From Candidatus Latescibacterota bacterium (GTDB lineage: Bacteria; Latescibacterota; UBA2968; UBA8231), in NCBI GenBank assembly GCA_016187725.1, contig JACPJE010000121.1:1-40734 (forward strand): a DNA stretch of 40,734 nt, given 5' to 3'. A program made the translations under genes and the position numbers. Below the pieces are notes generated by a model that had not been told where the DNA came from, made no database searches, and saw nothing but the letters and a program-made list of their open reading frames with translations. Of this stretch, positions 10,432-18,145 are shown piece after piece (the first letter of the stretch is position 1; the number at the start of each line of letters is the position of its first letter).

Positions 10432-11927
10432 TGCCGCCACTCCCGGTCGAAGAGTTCGCCGGCCTCCCTGGGCCCCCAGGAGCCTGCCGGATAGGAAGGC
10501 ACACGGGTGGCCGAGGAGGCGCCCCAGGCCTCCAGCACCGGCATGAGCAGCTCCCAGGATTTTTCGATCCAGTCGCTGCTGGAATAGAGGGTGGCGTCGC
10601 CCAGCAGGCAGTCGAGGATCAGGGTCTCGTACGCCTCGGGACTGCGGCCCCCGAAGGTAGTGGCGTAGTCGAAATCCATCTTCACCGCCCCCAGTTTGAC
10701 GTCGGGGCCGGGGATCTTGCCGTTGAAGGTGAGGGAGATGCCCTCCTCGGGCTGGACGCGGATGGTCAGGGTGCTCGGTTGAAGATCTTCGCCGCTGGCA
10801 AAGATCAGGTGGGGCGGCTGGCGGAACTGCAGGGTGACGGCGCTGGCCCGGCGCTTGAGGCGCTTGCCGGTGCGCACGTAGAAGGGCACGCCCTGCCAGC
10901 GCCAGTTGTCGATGGTCAACTGCAGGGCCGCGAAGGTCTCGGTGCGCGAGCGGGGGGCCACGTCGGGCTCGTCGAGGTAGCCCCGCACCTCCTGGTCGCC
11001 CAACTGGCCGGCCCGGTACTGGCCGCGCACCGCAAAGCGGTCCACCTGGCCCACGCTGAGGGGGTGGATGGCCTTGAGCACCTTGAGCTTCTCGGTGCGC
11101 ACGCTCTCGGCGTCGAAGGAAGAGGGGGGTTCCATGGCGATGACGCACAACACTTGTAAGAGATGGTTCTGGATCATGTCGCGCAGGGCGCCCGACTGGT
11201 CGTAATACCCGGCGCGGTGCTCCACCCCCACGGTCTCGGCCGCGGTGATCTGCACGTGGTCGATGTAGCGGCGGTTCCACAGGGGCTCGAAGATGGAATT
11301 GGCCAGGCGGAAGACCAGGATGTTCTGCACCGTCTCCTTGCCCAGGTAGTGGTCGATGCGGTAGATCTGGTCCTCGGCGAAGACCTGGTGGAGGGAGCGG
11401 TTGAGTTCCCTGGCGGTGTTCAGGTCGTGGCCGAAGGGTTTCTCGACGATGATGCGCGACCATCCCTTGCCCTCGACGCCCTCCCGATGGAGGCCCACCT
11501 GCCCCATCCCCTCGACGATTTTCAGATATACCTGGGGGGGCACCGAGCAGTAGAAGCAGTAGTTGCCGCGCGTGCCGCGCTGGGCGTCCAGTTCGGCGAG
11601 CCGTTCTTTTAGCCGCTGGTGGGTGGAGGGGTCCTTGGGGTCACCGCACAGATAGAAGAGACGGTCGAGGAAGAACTCCACCTGGCGCTCGTCGAGCTGC
11701 CCGACGAATTCGTGCAGGGCTTCCCGCATCTGCTGGCGGAAGCTGGCGTCGTCCAACTCGCTGCGGGCCACCCCCACCAGCACGAACTCGGGGGGCAGGC
11801 GGCCCTGGCGGTCCAGGTGCCAGATGGCCGGCACCAGCTTGCGGCGGGTCAGGTCTCCCGAAGCCCCGAAGATGATCAGGGCGCTGGGATCGGGCATGCG
11901 TTCGGAGGCAGGGCGGGAATAGCTCAT
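10416..11927 (-). CDS. zwf: glucose-6-phosphate 1-dehydrogenase
   Basis: The 503-residue enzyme oxidises glucose-6-phosphate to 6-phosphogluconolactone with NADP+ or NAD+. It shows the N-terminal dinucleotide motif GASGDLT (21-27), EKPFG (162-166) and the family signature RIDHYLGKE (190-198) with the substrate-binding His and Lys. Length and C-terminus are normal. The ATG has AGGA 7 nt upstream and follows tal by 19 nt. No devB/pgl or gnd gene follows, so the rest of the oxidative pathway must lie elsewhere. Confidence 0.96.
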   Translation of the reverse strand: MSYSRPASERMPDPSALIIFGASGDLTRRKLVPAIWHLDRQGRLPPEFVLVGVARSELDDASFRQQMREALHEFVGQLDERQVEFFLDRLFYLCGDPKDPSTHQRLKERLAELDAQRGTRGNYCFYCSVPPQVYLKIVEGMGQVGLHREGVEGKGWSRIIVEKPFGHDLNTARELNRSLHQVFAEDQIYRIDHYLGKETVQNILVFRLANSIFEPLWNRRYIDHVQITAAETVGVEHRAGYYDQSGALRDMIQNHLLQVLCVIAMEPPSSFDAESVRTEKLKVLKAIHPLSVGQVDRFAVRGQYRAGQLGDQEVRGYLDEPDVAPRSRTETFAALQLTIDNWRWQGVPFYVRTGKRLKRRASAVTLQFRQPPHLIFASGEDLQPSTLTIRVQPEEGISLTFNGKIPGPDVKLGAVKMDFDYATTFGGRSPEAYETLILDCLLGDATLYSSSDWIEKSWELLMPVLEAWGASSATRVPSYPAGSWGPREAGELFDREWRQWAEL

Positions 11928-11946
11928 GGTTGTCCTCGCGGGAGAC

Positions 11947-13086
11947 TCAGGCCGCCGATCGCCGGGCGGCTGCGGACTGGGAGGCGATGGCTGCCAGCAG
12001 TTTGTCGAAGGGTTCGGCGAAGAGCCGCACGGCCTCTTCCTGGAGCCTGCGGGTCACCTCGGCCATGGAGATGCCCAGTTCCTCCAGGCCCACCATGACC
12101 TCCCGGGCCTCCTCCAGCCCCTCGCCGAGGGTGGGGCGGGCCACTCCGTGGTCGCGGAAGGCGCGCAGGGTGGCGTCGGGCAGGGTGTTGACCGTATCCG
12201 CGCCGATCAGTTCCTCGACGTAGATCACGTCGCGGTAGGCCGGGTTCTTGGTGCTGGTGCTGGCCCACAACAGGCGTTGCGGGCGGGCGCCCTTGGCCGC
12301 CAGTTGCTGCCAGCGCTGGCCGGCACACAGCTCCTGGTAGCGGGCATAGGTCAGCTTGGCGTTGGCGATGGCCGCCTTGCCGGCCAGGCTCCTGAGGGCC
12401 AGGCGCTGGCTGGCCTTGGCGGCCTTGGCCAGCCGGTTCTGGAGTTCCTTGTCCACCAGACTGTCGATGCGGCTGATGAAGAAGCTGGCCACACTGGCCA
12501 CCGCGGCCAGGTCGCCGCCCTGGGCCGCCCGCTTTTCCAGGCCAGCCAGATAGGACTGGGCCACCTGCAGGTAGTTGTCGAGGGAGAAGAGCAGGGTGAC
12601 GTTGACGTTGATCCCGGCGCCGATGAGGTGCTCGATGGCCGGCACCCCGGCCTGGGTGCCGGGGACCTTGATCATCAGATTGGCGCGGCCCACCTCGCCG
12701 GCCAGGCGCAGCCCCTCCTCGATGGTGCCCGCCGTGTCCTGCGCCAGATGGGGCGAGACCTCCAGGGAGACGAAGCCGTCCCGTCCCTGGGTCTTTTCGT
12801 AGACCGGCAATAGTAGATCCGCTGCCCACTGGATGTCGGCGATGGCCACGGCCTCGTAGATCTGCTGCGGGGGGCGGCCGGCGCGGGCCAGGGCGCGCAG
12901 GGCGCCGGCGTATTCAGCCGAACCGGAGATGGCCTTCTCGAAGATGGCCGGGTTGGAAGTGAGGCCGCACACCCCGTCCTCCCCGATCAGGCGCTGCAAC
13001 TCGCCCGACATGATCAGCCCTCGCCGGATATTGTCGTACCAGGGACTCTGGCCCAATTGCTGGAGCTGGAGCAGGGGGGTGGACAT
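11947..13086 (-). CDS. tal: transaldolase
   Basis: A 379-residue transaldolase that moves dihydroxyacetone units between sugar phosphates in the non-oxidative pentose phosphate pathway. It belongs to the long (mycobacterial/cyanobacterial) type: GLTSNPAIFEKA near residue 41, the Schiff-base lysine in LMIKVPGT (Lys140), NVTLLFSLDNY, SFFISRIDSLVD and STSTKNPAY. The start ATG at 13086 has AGGAG 8 nt upstream; an open frame continues upstream without similarity. It is the first gene of the tal-zwf-glk-fbaB operon and faces the epimerase gene across a 290-nt divergent region. Confidence 0.94.
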   Translation of the reverse strand: MSTPLLQLQQLGQSPWYDNIRRGLIMSGELQRLIGEDGVCGLTSNPAIFEKAISGSAEYAGALRALARAGRPPQQIYEAVAIADIQWAADLLLPVYEKTQGRDGFVSLEVSPHLAQDTAGTIEEGLRLAGEVGRANLMIKVPGTQAGVPAIEHLIGAGINVNVTLLFSLDNYLQVAQSYLAGLEKRAAQGGDLAAVASVASFFISRIDSLVDKELQNRLAKAAKASQRLALRSLAGKAAIANAKLTYARYQELCAGQRWQQLAAKGARPQRLLWASTSTKNPAYRDVIYVEELIGADTVNTLPDATLRAFRDHGVARPTLGEGLEEAREVMVGLEELGISMAEVTRRLQEEAVRLFAEPFDKLLAAIASQSAAARRSAA

Positions 13087-13133
13087 GGACAGGCTCCTCG
13101 CGGTGCGGGTGGGGGCAGAAAACAAAAAGCTCA

Positions 13134-13166
13134 GAACCAGGTATAATAAATCGATTCTCCTGGTTC
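13134..13166. promoter_or_regulatory. inverted repeat around a divergent promoter core
   Basis: Perfect 8-bp arms GAACCAGG (13134-13141) and CCTGGTTC (13159-13166) flank a 17-nt AT-rich centre. That centre contains TATAAT on the plus strand (13142-13147) and TATTAT/TTTATT on the minus strand, the latter with TTGCTC at a usable distance upstream. It lies 48 nt upstream of tal and 210 nt upstream of the epimerase. The symmetry suggests an operator for a dimeric regulator, which is inference. I see nothing else in 13167-13376 apart from a weak TATATT at 13333-13338. Confidence 0.4.
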
Positions 13167-13376
13167 CGAGCAAATGGGAGGAAGGCCACGGCAGAGGATC
13201 AGAAACCATGGCCCCCACACCGCCTCGTAAAGCGCTGTCCCAAATTAACCCCGAGGGGAAAAAATGTCAACTGAGAGCGCCTGCTCCTGGTTTTTCGGAG
13301 CGGAGTGCTGCCTGTCGAGCGGGGAAGTATGTTATATTTGCTCCATGAGACAGCGAGGTGCGAGGAGGCGGGATCT

Positions 13377-14315
13377 ATGGCCAGGTACCTGGTGACCGGA
13401 GGCGCCGGCTTCATCGGCTCCCACCTGTGCCGGCGGCTGGCCGCCCAGGGGCATGCGGTGCGGGTGCTGGACAACCTTTCCACCGGCAGGCGCGCCAACC
13501 TGGAGGGGGTGGCGGTGGACTGGGTGGTGGGGGACCTGCGCGACGGGGCGCTGCTGGCCGAGGCCCTGCGGGGGGTGGAGTACGTGCACCACCACGCAGC
13601 CATCGCCTCGGTGGCGGTGTCGGTGGCCCAGCCCCTGCTCGAGCAGGAGGTCAATGTGGTGGGCACCCTGCGGCTGCTGGAGGCAGCGCGGCAGGCCGGG
13701 GTGCGGCGGGTGGTCTTCGCCGCCTCGGCCGCCGCCTACGGCAACAATCCGGAGTCTCCCAAGCGCGAGGAGATGAGGCCCGAGCCGGCCTCGCCCTACG
13801 GCCTGTCCAAGGTGGCTGGCGAGTACTACTGCCGCATCTACAGCGAGATCTTCGGGCTGGAGACAGTGTGCCTGCGCTATTTCAACGTCTTCGGCCCGCG
13901 CCAGGACCCGGCCTCGCCCTATTCGGGGGTGATCTCCCTCTTCGCCAGGCGCCTGCTGCTGGGGCAGCCGCCCATCATCCAGGGAGATGGCGAACAGTCG
14001 CGGGACTTCGTCTACGCGGAGGACGTGGTCCAGGCCAATATGCGGGCCTGCCAGGTGGGCCAGGCCCGGGGCGAGATCTACAACATCGGCTGCGGGCGGA
14101 GCACCACCATCGGGGAGCTGGCCGGCCTGCTCAACCGCATCCTGGGCACCGGCCTGGAACCCCAATTCGCCCCGGCCAGGCCGGGGGACGTGCGCCATTC
14201 CCTGGCCGACATCTCCCGGGCGCGCGCCGGCCTGGGCTACGCCCCGGCCTTTTCCCTGGCCCAGGGGCTCGAGCGCACCCTGGAGTGGATGCGCGCGGCA
14301 AATCCGAGCGACTGA
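13377..14315 (+). CDS. NAD-dependent epimerase/dehydratase (extended SDR), GalE/WbpP-like
   Basis: A 312-residue extended short-chain dehydrogenase acting on a nucleotide sugar. Visible are the NAD motif GGAGFIGSHL (8-17), LDNLSTG, GDLRD, the catalytic triad region SAAAYG and YGLSK (Tyr141, Lys145), and the substrate loop RYFNVFGPRQDP. The VFGPRQDP pattern and FARRLLLGQPP favour the UDP-GlcNAc/UDP-glucose 4-epimerase group over dehydratases. The ATG at 13377 has GGAGG about 11 nt upstream. The next gene's ribosome-binding site overlaps this stop codon, so the two are probably co-transcribed. The exact substrate cannot be read from sequence. Confidence 0.88.
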   Translation: MARYLVTGGAGFIGSHLCRRLAAQGHAVRVLDNLSTGRRANLEGVAVDWVVGDLRDGALLAEALRGVEYVHHHAAIASVAVSVAQPLLEQEVNVVGTLRLLEAARQAGVRRVVFAASAAAYGNNPESPKREEMRPEPASPYGLSKVAGEYYCRIYSEIFGLETVCLRYFNVFGPRQDPASPYSGVISLFARRLLLGQPPIIQGDGEQSRDFVYAEDVVQANMRACQVGQARGEIYNIGCGRSTTIGELAGLLNRILGTGLEPQFAPARPGDVRHSLADISRARAGLGYAPAFSLAQGLERTLEWMRAANPSD

Positions 14316-14323
14316 GGACCTTA

Positions 14324-15517
14324 GTGGCTACCATCATCGACGGCAAGAAGCGCATCCCCTTCATGCGGGGGATGCTGGTGCACTACCTGATCGAGCGGGG
14401 GTTCTCCTACGAGGAGGCCTACGAGGTGGCCGACGCCATCCGCAAGGCCCTGCCCAGGCGCAAGGGGATCGAGAAGAAGGAACTCCTCAAGCTGATCGAC
14501 CAGGCCATCCGCACCGAACACGGGGAGCGCCAGGTCGGCGACCTGATCTTCTGGGAGCGCCTGCCCACCAGCATCACCGTGGAGGGCAAGACCGAGACCG
14601 GGCCTTTTTCCAAGGAGCGCCTGGCCCATTCGGTCCAGGTGGCGGGTCTGTCGCTGGACCAGTCCTACGAGCTGGCCGGGCACCTCGAAAGCATGCTGCT
14701 GGGGCAGCGGGCCGAACGGGTCACCACCCAGGTGCTGGAGGAACTGGTCGAGCTGGTGCTGGCCGAGCAGCACGACCAGGGCTACGCCGAGCGCTACCGG
14801 GTGTGGCGCGCCTGGCGCGAGCTGGACCAGCCCCTGATCGTCCTCATCGGCGGGGCCAGCGGCGTGGGCAAGACCTCGCTGGCCATCAGCATGGCCAATG
14901 TGCTGGACATCCCCCGGGTGGCGGCCACCGACGATATCCGCCAGATCATGAGGCTGATGCTTTCGCCCGAACTGATGCCTTCCATTCACACCTCTTCGTA
15001 CCTGGCCTGGTCCAGCCAGCCTTCGGCTGCAGGCGAAGCAGACCCGGTGCTCACCGGGTTCCGCGAGCAGGTCAAGGTGGTCAGCCTGGGGGTGCGGGCG
15101 ATCATCGACCGCTGCCTGGAGGAGCACAGCAGCGTCATCATCGACGGGGTCCACCTGCTGCCCGATTTTCTGGAAAAATGGAAAAGCGACCATCCCCAGT
15201 CCTTTGTCGCCCAGCTCTGCCTGGCGGTTTCGGAGCGCCGGGTGTTCGAAGAGCGTTTCGACAAACGGGCCAGCGAGGCGCCGGCCCGCGTCAGGGACAA
15301 ATACCTCGCCCACCTGGACGAGATCCAGAAGATCCAGGAGCACATCATGGAAGTCAGCGCCCAGCGCGACATCCCCATCATCGACACCAGCGCGGTCAGC
15401 ACCGTCGAGGAGACCACCAAGCTGGCGCTGATGGTGGTGGTGGAGCAGCTGCAGGAGCGCGAGGAGATCAAGAAGGTGCTGGACGCCGAGGAGCGGAAAA
15501 AAAGGAAAAAGGGGTGA
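14324..15517 (+). CDS. 2-phosphoglycerate kinase-like protein with two ATP-cone-like modules
   Basis: A 397-residue protein with two N-terminal segments resembling ATP-cone domains (about 2-65, with TIIDGKKRIPF; about 84-150, with TVEGKTETGPF). A P-loop kinase domain follows, with GGASGVGKT at 176-184 and DIRQIMR downstream. This layout matches the archaeal 2-phosphoglycerate kinase family, which makes 2,3-bisphosphoglycerate, the precursor of cyclic 2,3-diphosphoglycerate. Bacterial members have no firmly established role known to me. The C-terminus is Lys/Glu-rich and probably coiled. GTG 14324 is chosen because GAGG, overlapping the epimerase stop codon, lies 6 nt upstream. The ATP-cones suggest allosteric control by ATP/dATP. 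Confidence 0.8.
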   Translation: MATIIDGKKRIPFMRGMLVHYLIERGFSYEEAYEVADAIRKALPRRKGIEKKELLKLIDQAIRTEHGERQVGDLIFWERLPTSITVEGKTETGPFSKERLAHSVQVAGLSLDQSYELAGHLESMLLGQRAERVTTQVLEELVELVLAEQHDQGYAERYRVWRAWRELDQPLIVLIGGASGVGKTSLAISMANVLDIPRVAATDDIRQIMRLMLSPELMPSIHTSSYLAWSSQPSAAGEADPVLTGFREQVKVVSLGVRAIIDRCLEEHSSVIIDGVHLLPDFLEKWKSDHPQSFVAQLCLAVSERRVFEERFDKRASEAPARVRDKYLAHLDEIQKIQEHIMEVSAQRDIPIIDTSAVSTVEETTKLALMVVVEQLQEREEIKKVLDAEERKKRKKG

Positions 15518-15530
15518 GGGCGCGGGCACT

Positions 15531-15559
15531 TTGCGCGCCGGCGGGAGAAAGGTTATATT
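15531..15559 (+). promoter_or_regulatory. candidate sigma-70 promoter of the bactofilin gene
   Basis: TTGCGC (15531-15536) and TATATT (15554-15559) are separated by 17 nt. The -10 hexamer TATATT recurs upstream of the genes at 24230 and 38464. Predicted transcription would start near 15566, about 48 nt before the bactofilin ATG. Confidence 0.45.
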
Positions 15560-15613
15560 GAAATCTTGTCACCCTGGTATCCCTGGCAAGGCTTCTCTTT
15601 TCTCGATAATGCG

Positions 15614-16063
15614 ATGTTGGGAAAAAAAGAAAGCAGCACGGCGGCCAGCAGCAGCCAGACCCTCAATACCATCATCGGGCGCGGCACCCTCTTCGAGGGG
15701 GTCATGCGGGTGGAGAACAGCGTCCGCATCGACGGCACCTTCAAGGGCGAACTGGTCTGTTCCGGGGTGCTGACCATCAGCCAATCCGGAGAAGTGTACG
15801 CCCAGCTCGAAGGCAAGGAAGTCTACCTCAACGGAGTGGTGCGCGGCCACATCCACGCCGAGAAGGTGCGCCTCGACAGCCAGGCCCGTTTTGTCGGCGA
15901 CGTCACCACCAGCGCCCTGGCCATCTCCGAAGGGGCGGTCTTTCACGGCAAGTGCTCCATGGAATCGGGCGAACTGGCGGCCCTCTACGAAAAGGAATTC
16001 CGCCAGGAAGAGCCGGCCCGCTCTCCAGAGCCTATCAAGGTGTCCTCCGCCGCTTCCCGCTGA
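15614..16063 (+). CDS. bactofilin
   Basis: A 149-residue bactofilin, a cytoskeletal protein that forms membrane-associated filaments from a right-handed beta-helix. The central domain (about residues 18-115) has the repeating hydrophobic/Gly pattern of the family: TIIGRGTLFEG, RIDGTFKGEL, GEVYAQL, VVRGHIHAEKV, ARFVGDV. The N-terminus (LGKKESST) and C-terminus are short, polar and disordered, as usual. ATG 15614 is chosen although no good ribosome-binding site precedes it; the open frame upstream lacks bactofilin sequence. Bactofilins position cell-wall or polysaccharide enzymes or flagella; the next gene is a flagellin. Confidence 0.88.
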   Translation: MLGKKESSTAASSSQTLNTIIGRGTLFEGVMRVENSVRIDGTFKGELVCSGVLTISQSGEVYAQLEGKEVYLNGVVRGHIHAEKVRLDSQARFVGDVTTSALAISEGAVFHGKCSMESGELAALYEKEFRQEEPARSPEPIKVSSAASR

Positions 16064-16176
16064 CCCGGCACAGCTTTTCCCCTGCCGGAAAAATCCTCCT
16101 GTCCCCCGGTAATGCCGCTGCGCACTCTGATAGTATAACTTACATATTTACAACGTACTTCTGCTTTTCAGACCGC

Positions 16177-16192
16177 GGGCATGCTCTTTGCA
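16177..16192 (+). promoter_or_regulatory. sigma-54 (-24/-12) promoter of the flagellin gene
   Basis: The segment GGGCATGCTCTTTGCA matches the sigma-54 consensus TGGCACGNNNNTTGCW. It has the essential GG (16178-16179) and GC (16190-16191) dinucleotides exactly 10 nt apart, plus TTGCA at -12. Transcription would begin near 16203, about 35 nt before the flagellin ATG. The 16120-16170 segment upstream is AT-rich, as expected for a bending or activator region. No RpoN activator gene is in the window. Confidence 0.7.
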
Positions 16193-16237
16193 TACCGGCT
16201 GGGTATCCCCACGCCCCTCCACTCTTTGGGATGAGCC

Positions 16238-17068
16238 ATGCCAGCCCGCATCAACCACAATCCCCACCTCAAGCAGGTCCACCGCAACCTGACCCGGCAC
16301 TACGCCGAGGCCGTCAAGCAGATAGAGCACCTATCCTCGGGAAACCGGGTGGACCGGGCCAGCGACGATCCGGCCAGCCTGTACATGGCCGACACCTTCG
16401 TCGCTGAGGTCCGCGCGGTAGCCGAGGGCAACCGCAATGCCCAGCAGGGCATCGGCCTGCTGCAGGTGGCCGACGGAGCCCTGGGCCAGCTGGGTGAGAT
16501 CGTCCAGCGCCTGCAGAGCCTGGCCGTCCAGGCGGCCACCGGGCTTTATACCGATGACCAGCGCGGCAGCATAGACGTGGAATTCGAAGGGCTGAAGAGC
16601 GAGATGGACCGCATCGCCAAGGCCACCACCTACAACGATACCCCCCTCTTCGATATCCCCCGCGGCTTCACCATCGAGATCGGGCCTTCCATCGCCAGCG
16701 GCAACGACTTTGTGGACTTCACCCTCAACGATATGAGCGCCCAGGGGTCCCACCTGAACATCGGCAGCCTGACCATCGACACCGTCAAGAACGCCCGCGA
16801 GGCCCTGGCCCAGTTGCAGCGGGTCGAAGAGCAGGTGGCGGAGGAGCGCAACAAGGTGGCCGCCCTCCACAACCGGCTGGACCTGAACAGCACGACCAGC
16901 ACCAGCATCATCGAAAAGCTGCACGAGGCCGAATCCAATGTGCGCGATATCGACGTGGCCCGGGCGATGACCGAATTGACCCGTTCCCAGATCCTCAGCC
17001 AGGCGGCGGCCAGCCTGGCCGTCGAGTCGGACACCGACATCGACCAGGTGCTCTCCCTGCTGGGGTAG
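16238..17068 (+). CDS. flagellin
   Basis: A 276-residue flagellin with only the conserved N- and C-terminal D0/D1 helical regions and a short central part. N-terminal blocks include ARINHNPHL, KQIEHLSSGNRV, ASDDPA and NAQQGIGLLQVADGAL. C-terminal blocks include IDTVKNAREALAQL, LHNRLD and the terminal ARAMTELTRSQILSQAA. The short length means there is little variable surface domain. It is monocistronic as far as I can see, ends 2 nt from the convergent DUF2279 gene, and has no flagellar neighbours (no FliD, FliS or hook genes). The name fliC/hag is not assigned because paralogues may exist elsewhere. Confidence 0.9.
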   Translation: MPARINHNPHLKQVHRNLTRHYAEAVKQIEHLSSGNRVDRASDDPASLYMADTFVAEVRAVAEGNRNAQQGIGLLQVADGALGQLGEIVQRLQSLAVQAATGLYTDDQRGSIDVEFEGLKSEMDRIAKATTYNDTPLFDIPRGFTIEIGPSIASGNDFVDFTLNDMSAQGSHLNIGSLTIDTVKNAREALAQLQRVEEQVAEERNKVAALHNRLDLNSTTSTSIIEKLHEAESNVRDIDVARAMTELTRSQILSQAAASLAVESDTDIDQVLSLLG

Positions 17069-17070
17069 GT

Positions 17071-18057
17071 TCAGAAGAGCAGATATAAGCGCCGTTCCGG
17101 GTAGATCCTCAGGGCCGGGGCGGGGAGATGGAGCCAGTTGAGCTGCTCCTTGAAGTAGTGCCAGATCCTGCCGTCGCCCGGCAGGAAGCGGGGGTCCCAG
17201 TCGAGGGCCACGAAGAGTTCGGGGCGGGCGTCCGGCAGGTTCTTATACCGTGGATCCTTGAAACGGCCCTTGCTTTTCGCATTGCTGCCGTATAGACCTG
17301 TCGCTCCGTAGCCCAGCGCCACCCCCAGGAAATCGGGCCACCATTCCTCGGCCTGACCGCGCAGGAAGCGGTCGACCGATACCGCCATCCAGACCGTCAT
17401 CCCCTCGTAGTCGTCGATGATATGTTTGGTGAAAGGCCGGTGCTCGGCTTCGCGCCGGTTGCGGTCCAGGTAGAGGTCGGAGGGAAAGTAGCCGAACTTG
17501 AAGCAGAGGGCACGGCTGGCCGGCCAGAGGATGTGCACCAGCGGCACCATGGCGCCAATGGTATTGGCCGTGAAGTCGGGAATGCTGAATCCCCACTGGT
17601 CGAAGTAGGCGTCGCGCATCTCGATTTCCAGGAGCAAGGCCCAGCTGGTCAGGGTGCCGGCCAGGGCCCCCAGCCGCGGCTCCAGGCCGCCCCAGACATA
17701 GGCCTCGGTCAGGGTCTGGGCCATGAACATCCCGCCCATGAAGTGCCCCCCCTTGTCCATATTTAGATAAGTATCTCCGCCCCAGTCCCTGATCCAGCGG
17801 ATGTGGTCGAGTTTCTGGCCCTGGTACCAGGCCCGATCGAAATATTTGAAGCCCAGGTAGCGGATCGTCAGCCCGCTTCCCCCCAACAGGGCCAGGCGGA
17901 CGGGTCGCAGACCCGAACTGTCCGCCGCCACCTGGGGGCGGGCGGGCGCGGCCCAGACCAGCAGCAGGCAGCACAGCAGCGGGGCGAGCCGCGCCGTGGG
18001 ACCGGCGCGGGATTTCCCGGGTCTTGGTAGCGCAAGGGGGGCGGGGCAATGAGTCAC
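17071..18057 (-). CDS. DUF2279 envelope protein
   Basis: A 328-residue protein with an N-terminal signal sequence (hydrophobic core about residues 24-38, followed by an Ala-rich cleavage region). It has the DUF2279 pattern: LGFKYFDRAWYQGQK, then a conserved region NMDKGGHFMGGMFMAQ near residue 100, and DAYFDQWGFSIPDFTANTIGA. The function of DUF2279 is unknown; YfiM-like lipoproteins share the His/Asp-containing DK(x)GH segment, and several weakly hydrophobic helices suggest membrane association. The GTG at 18057 is the only reasonable start. It is transcribed divergently from the histidine kinase gene and convergently with the flagellin gene. Confidence 0.75.
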   Translation of the reverse strand: MTHCPAPLALPRPGKSRAGPTARLAPLLCCLLLVWAAPARPQVAADSSGLRPVRLALLGGSGLTIRYLGFKYFDRAWYQGQKLDHIRWIRDWGGDTYLNMDKGGHFMGGMFMAQTLTEAYVWGGLEPRLGALAGTLTSWALLLEIEMRDAYFDQWGFSIPDFTANTIGAMVPLVHILWPASRALCFKFGYFPSDLYLDRNRREAEHRPFTKHIIDDYEGMTVWMAVSVDRFLRGQAEEWWPDFLGVALGYGATGLYGSNAKSKGRFKDPRYKNLPDARPELFVALDWDPRFLPGDGRIWHYFKEQLNWLHLPAPALRIYPERRLYLLF

Positions 18058-18145
18058 GGTGGTTTTCTCTCGATAGACACCTCGGCCAAACAGTATTAAG
18101 TTAGGGTAAGCATTGCGCTTTTAAAAACCGCCTTCCCCATAGCTC

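Noticed and set aside
13142..13147. Perfect TATAAT on the plus strand as promoter of the epimerase
   Set aside because: No -35 at a suitable distance and 230 nt from the gene; kept only as part of the inverted repeat.
18106..18118. GG...GC pair upstream of the histidine kinase as a second sigma-54 promoter
   Set aside because: Spacing is 9 nt, not the required 10.
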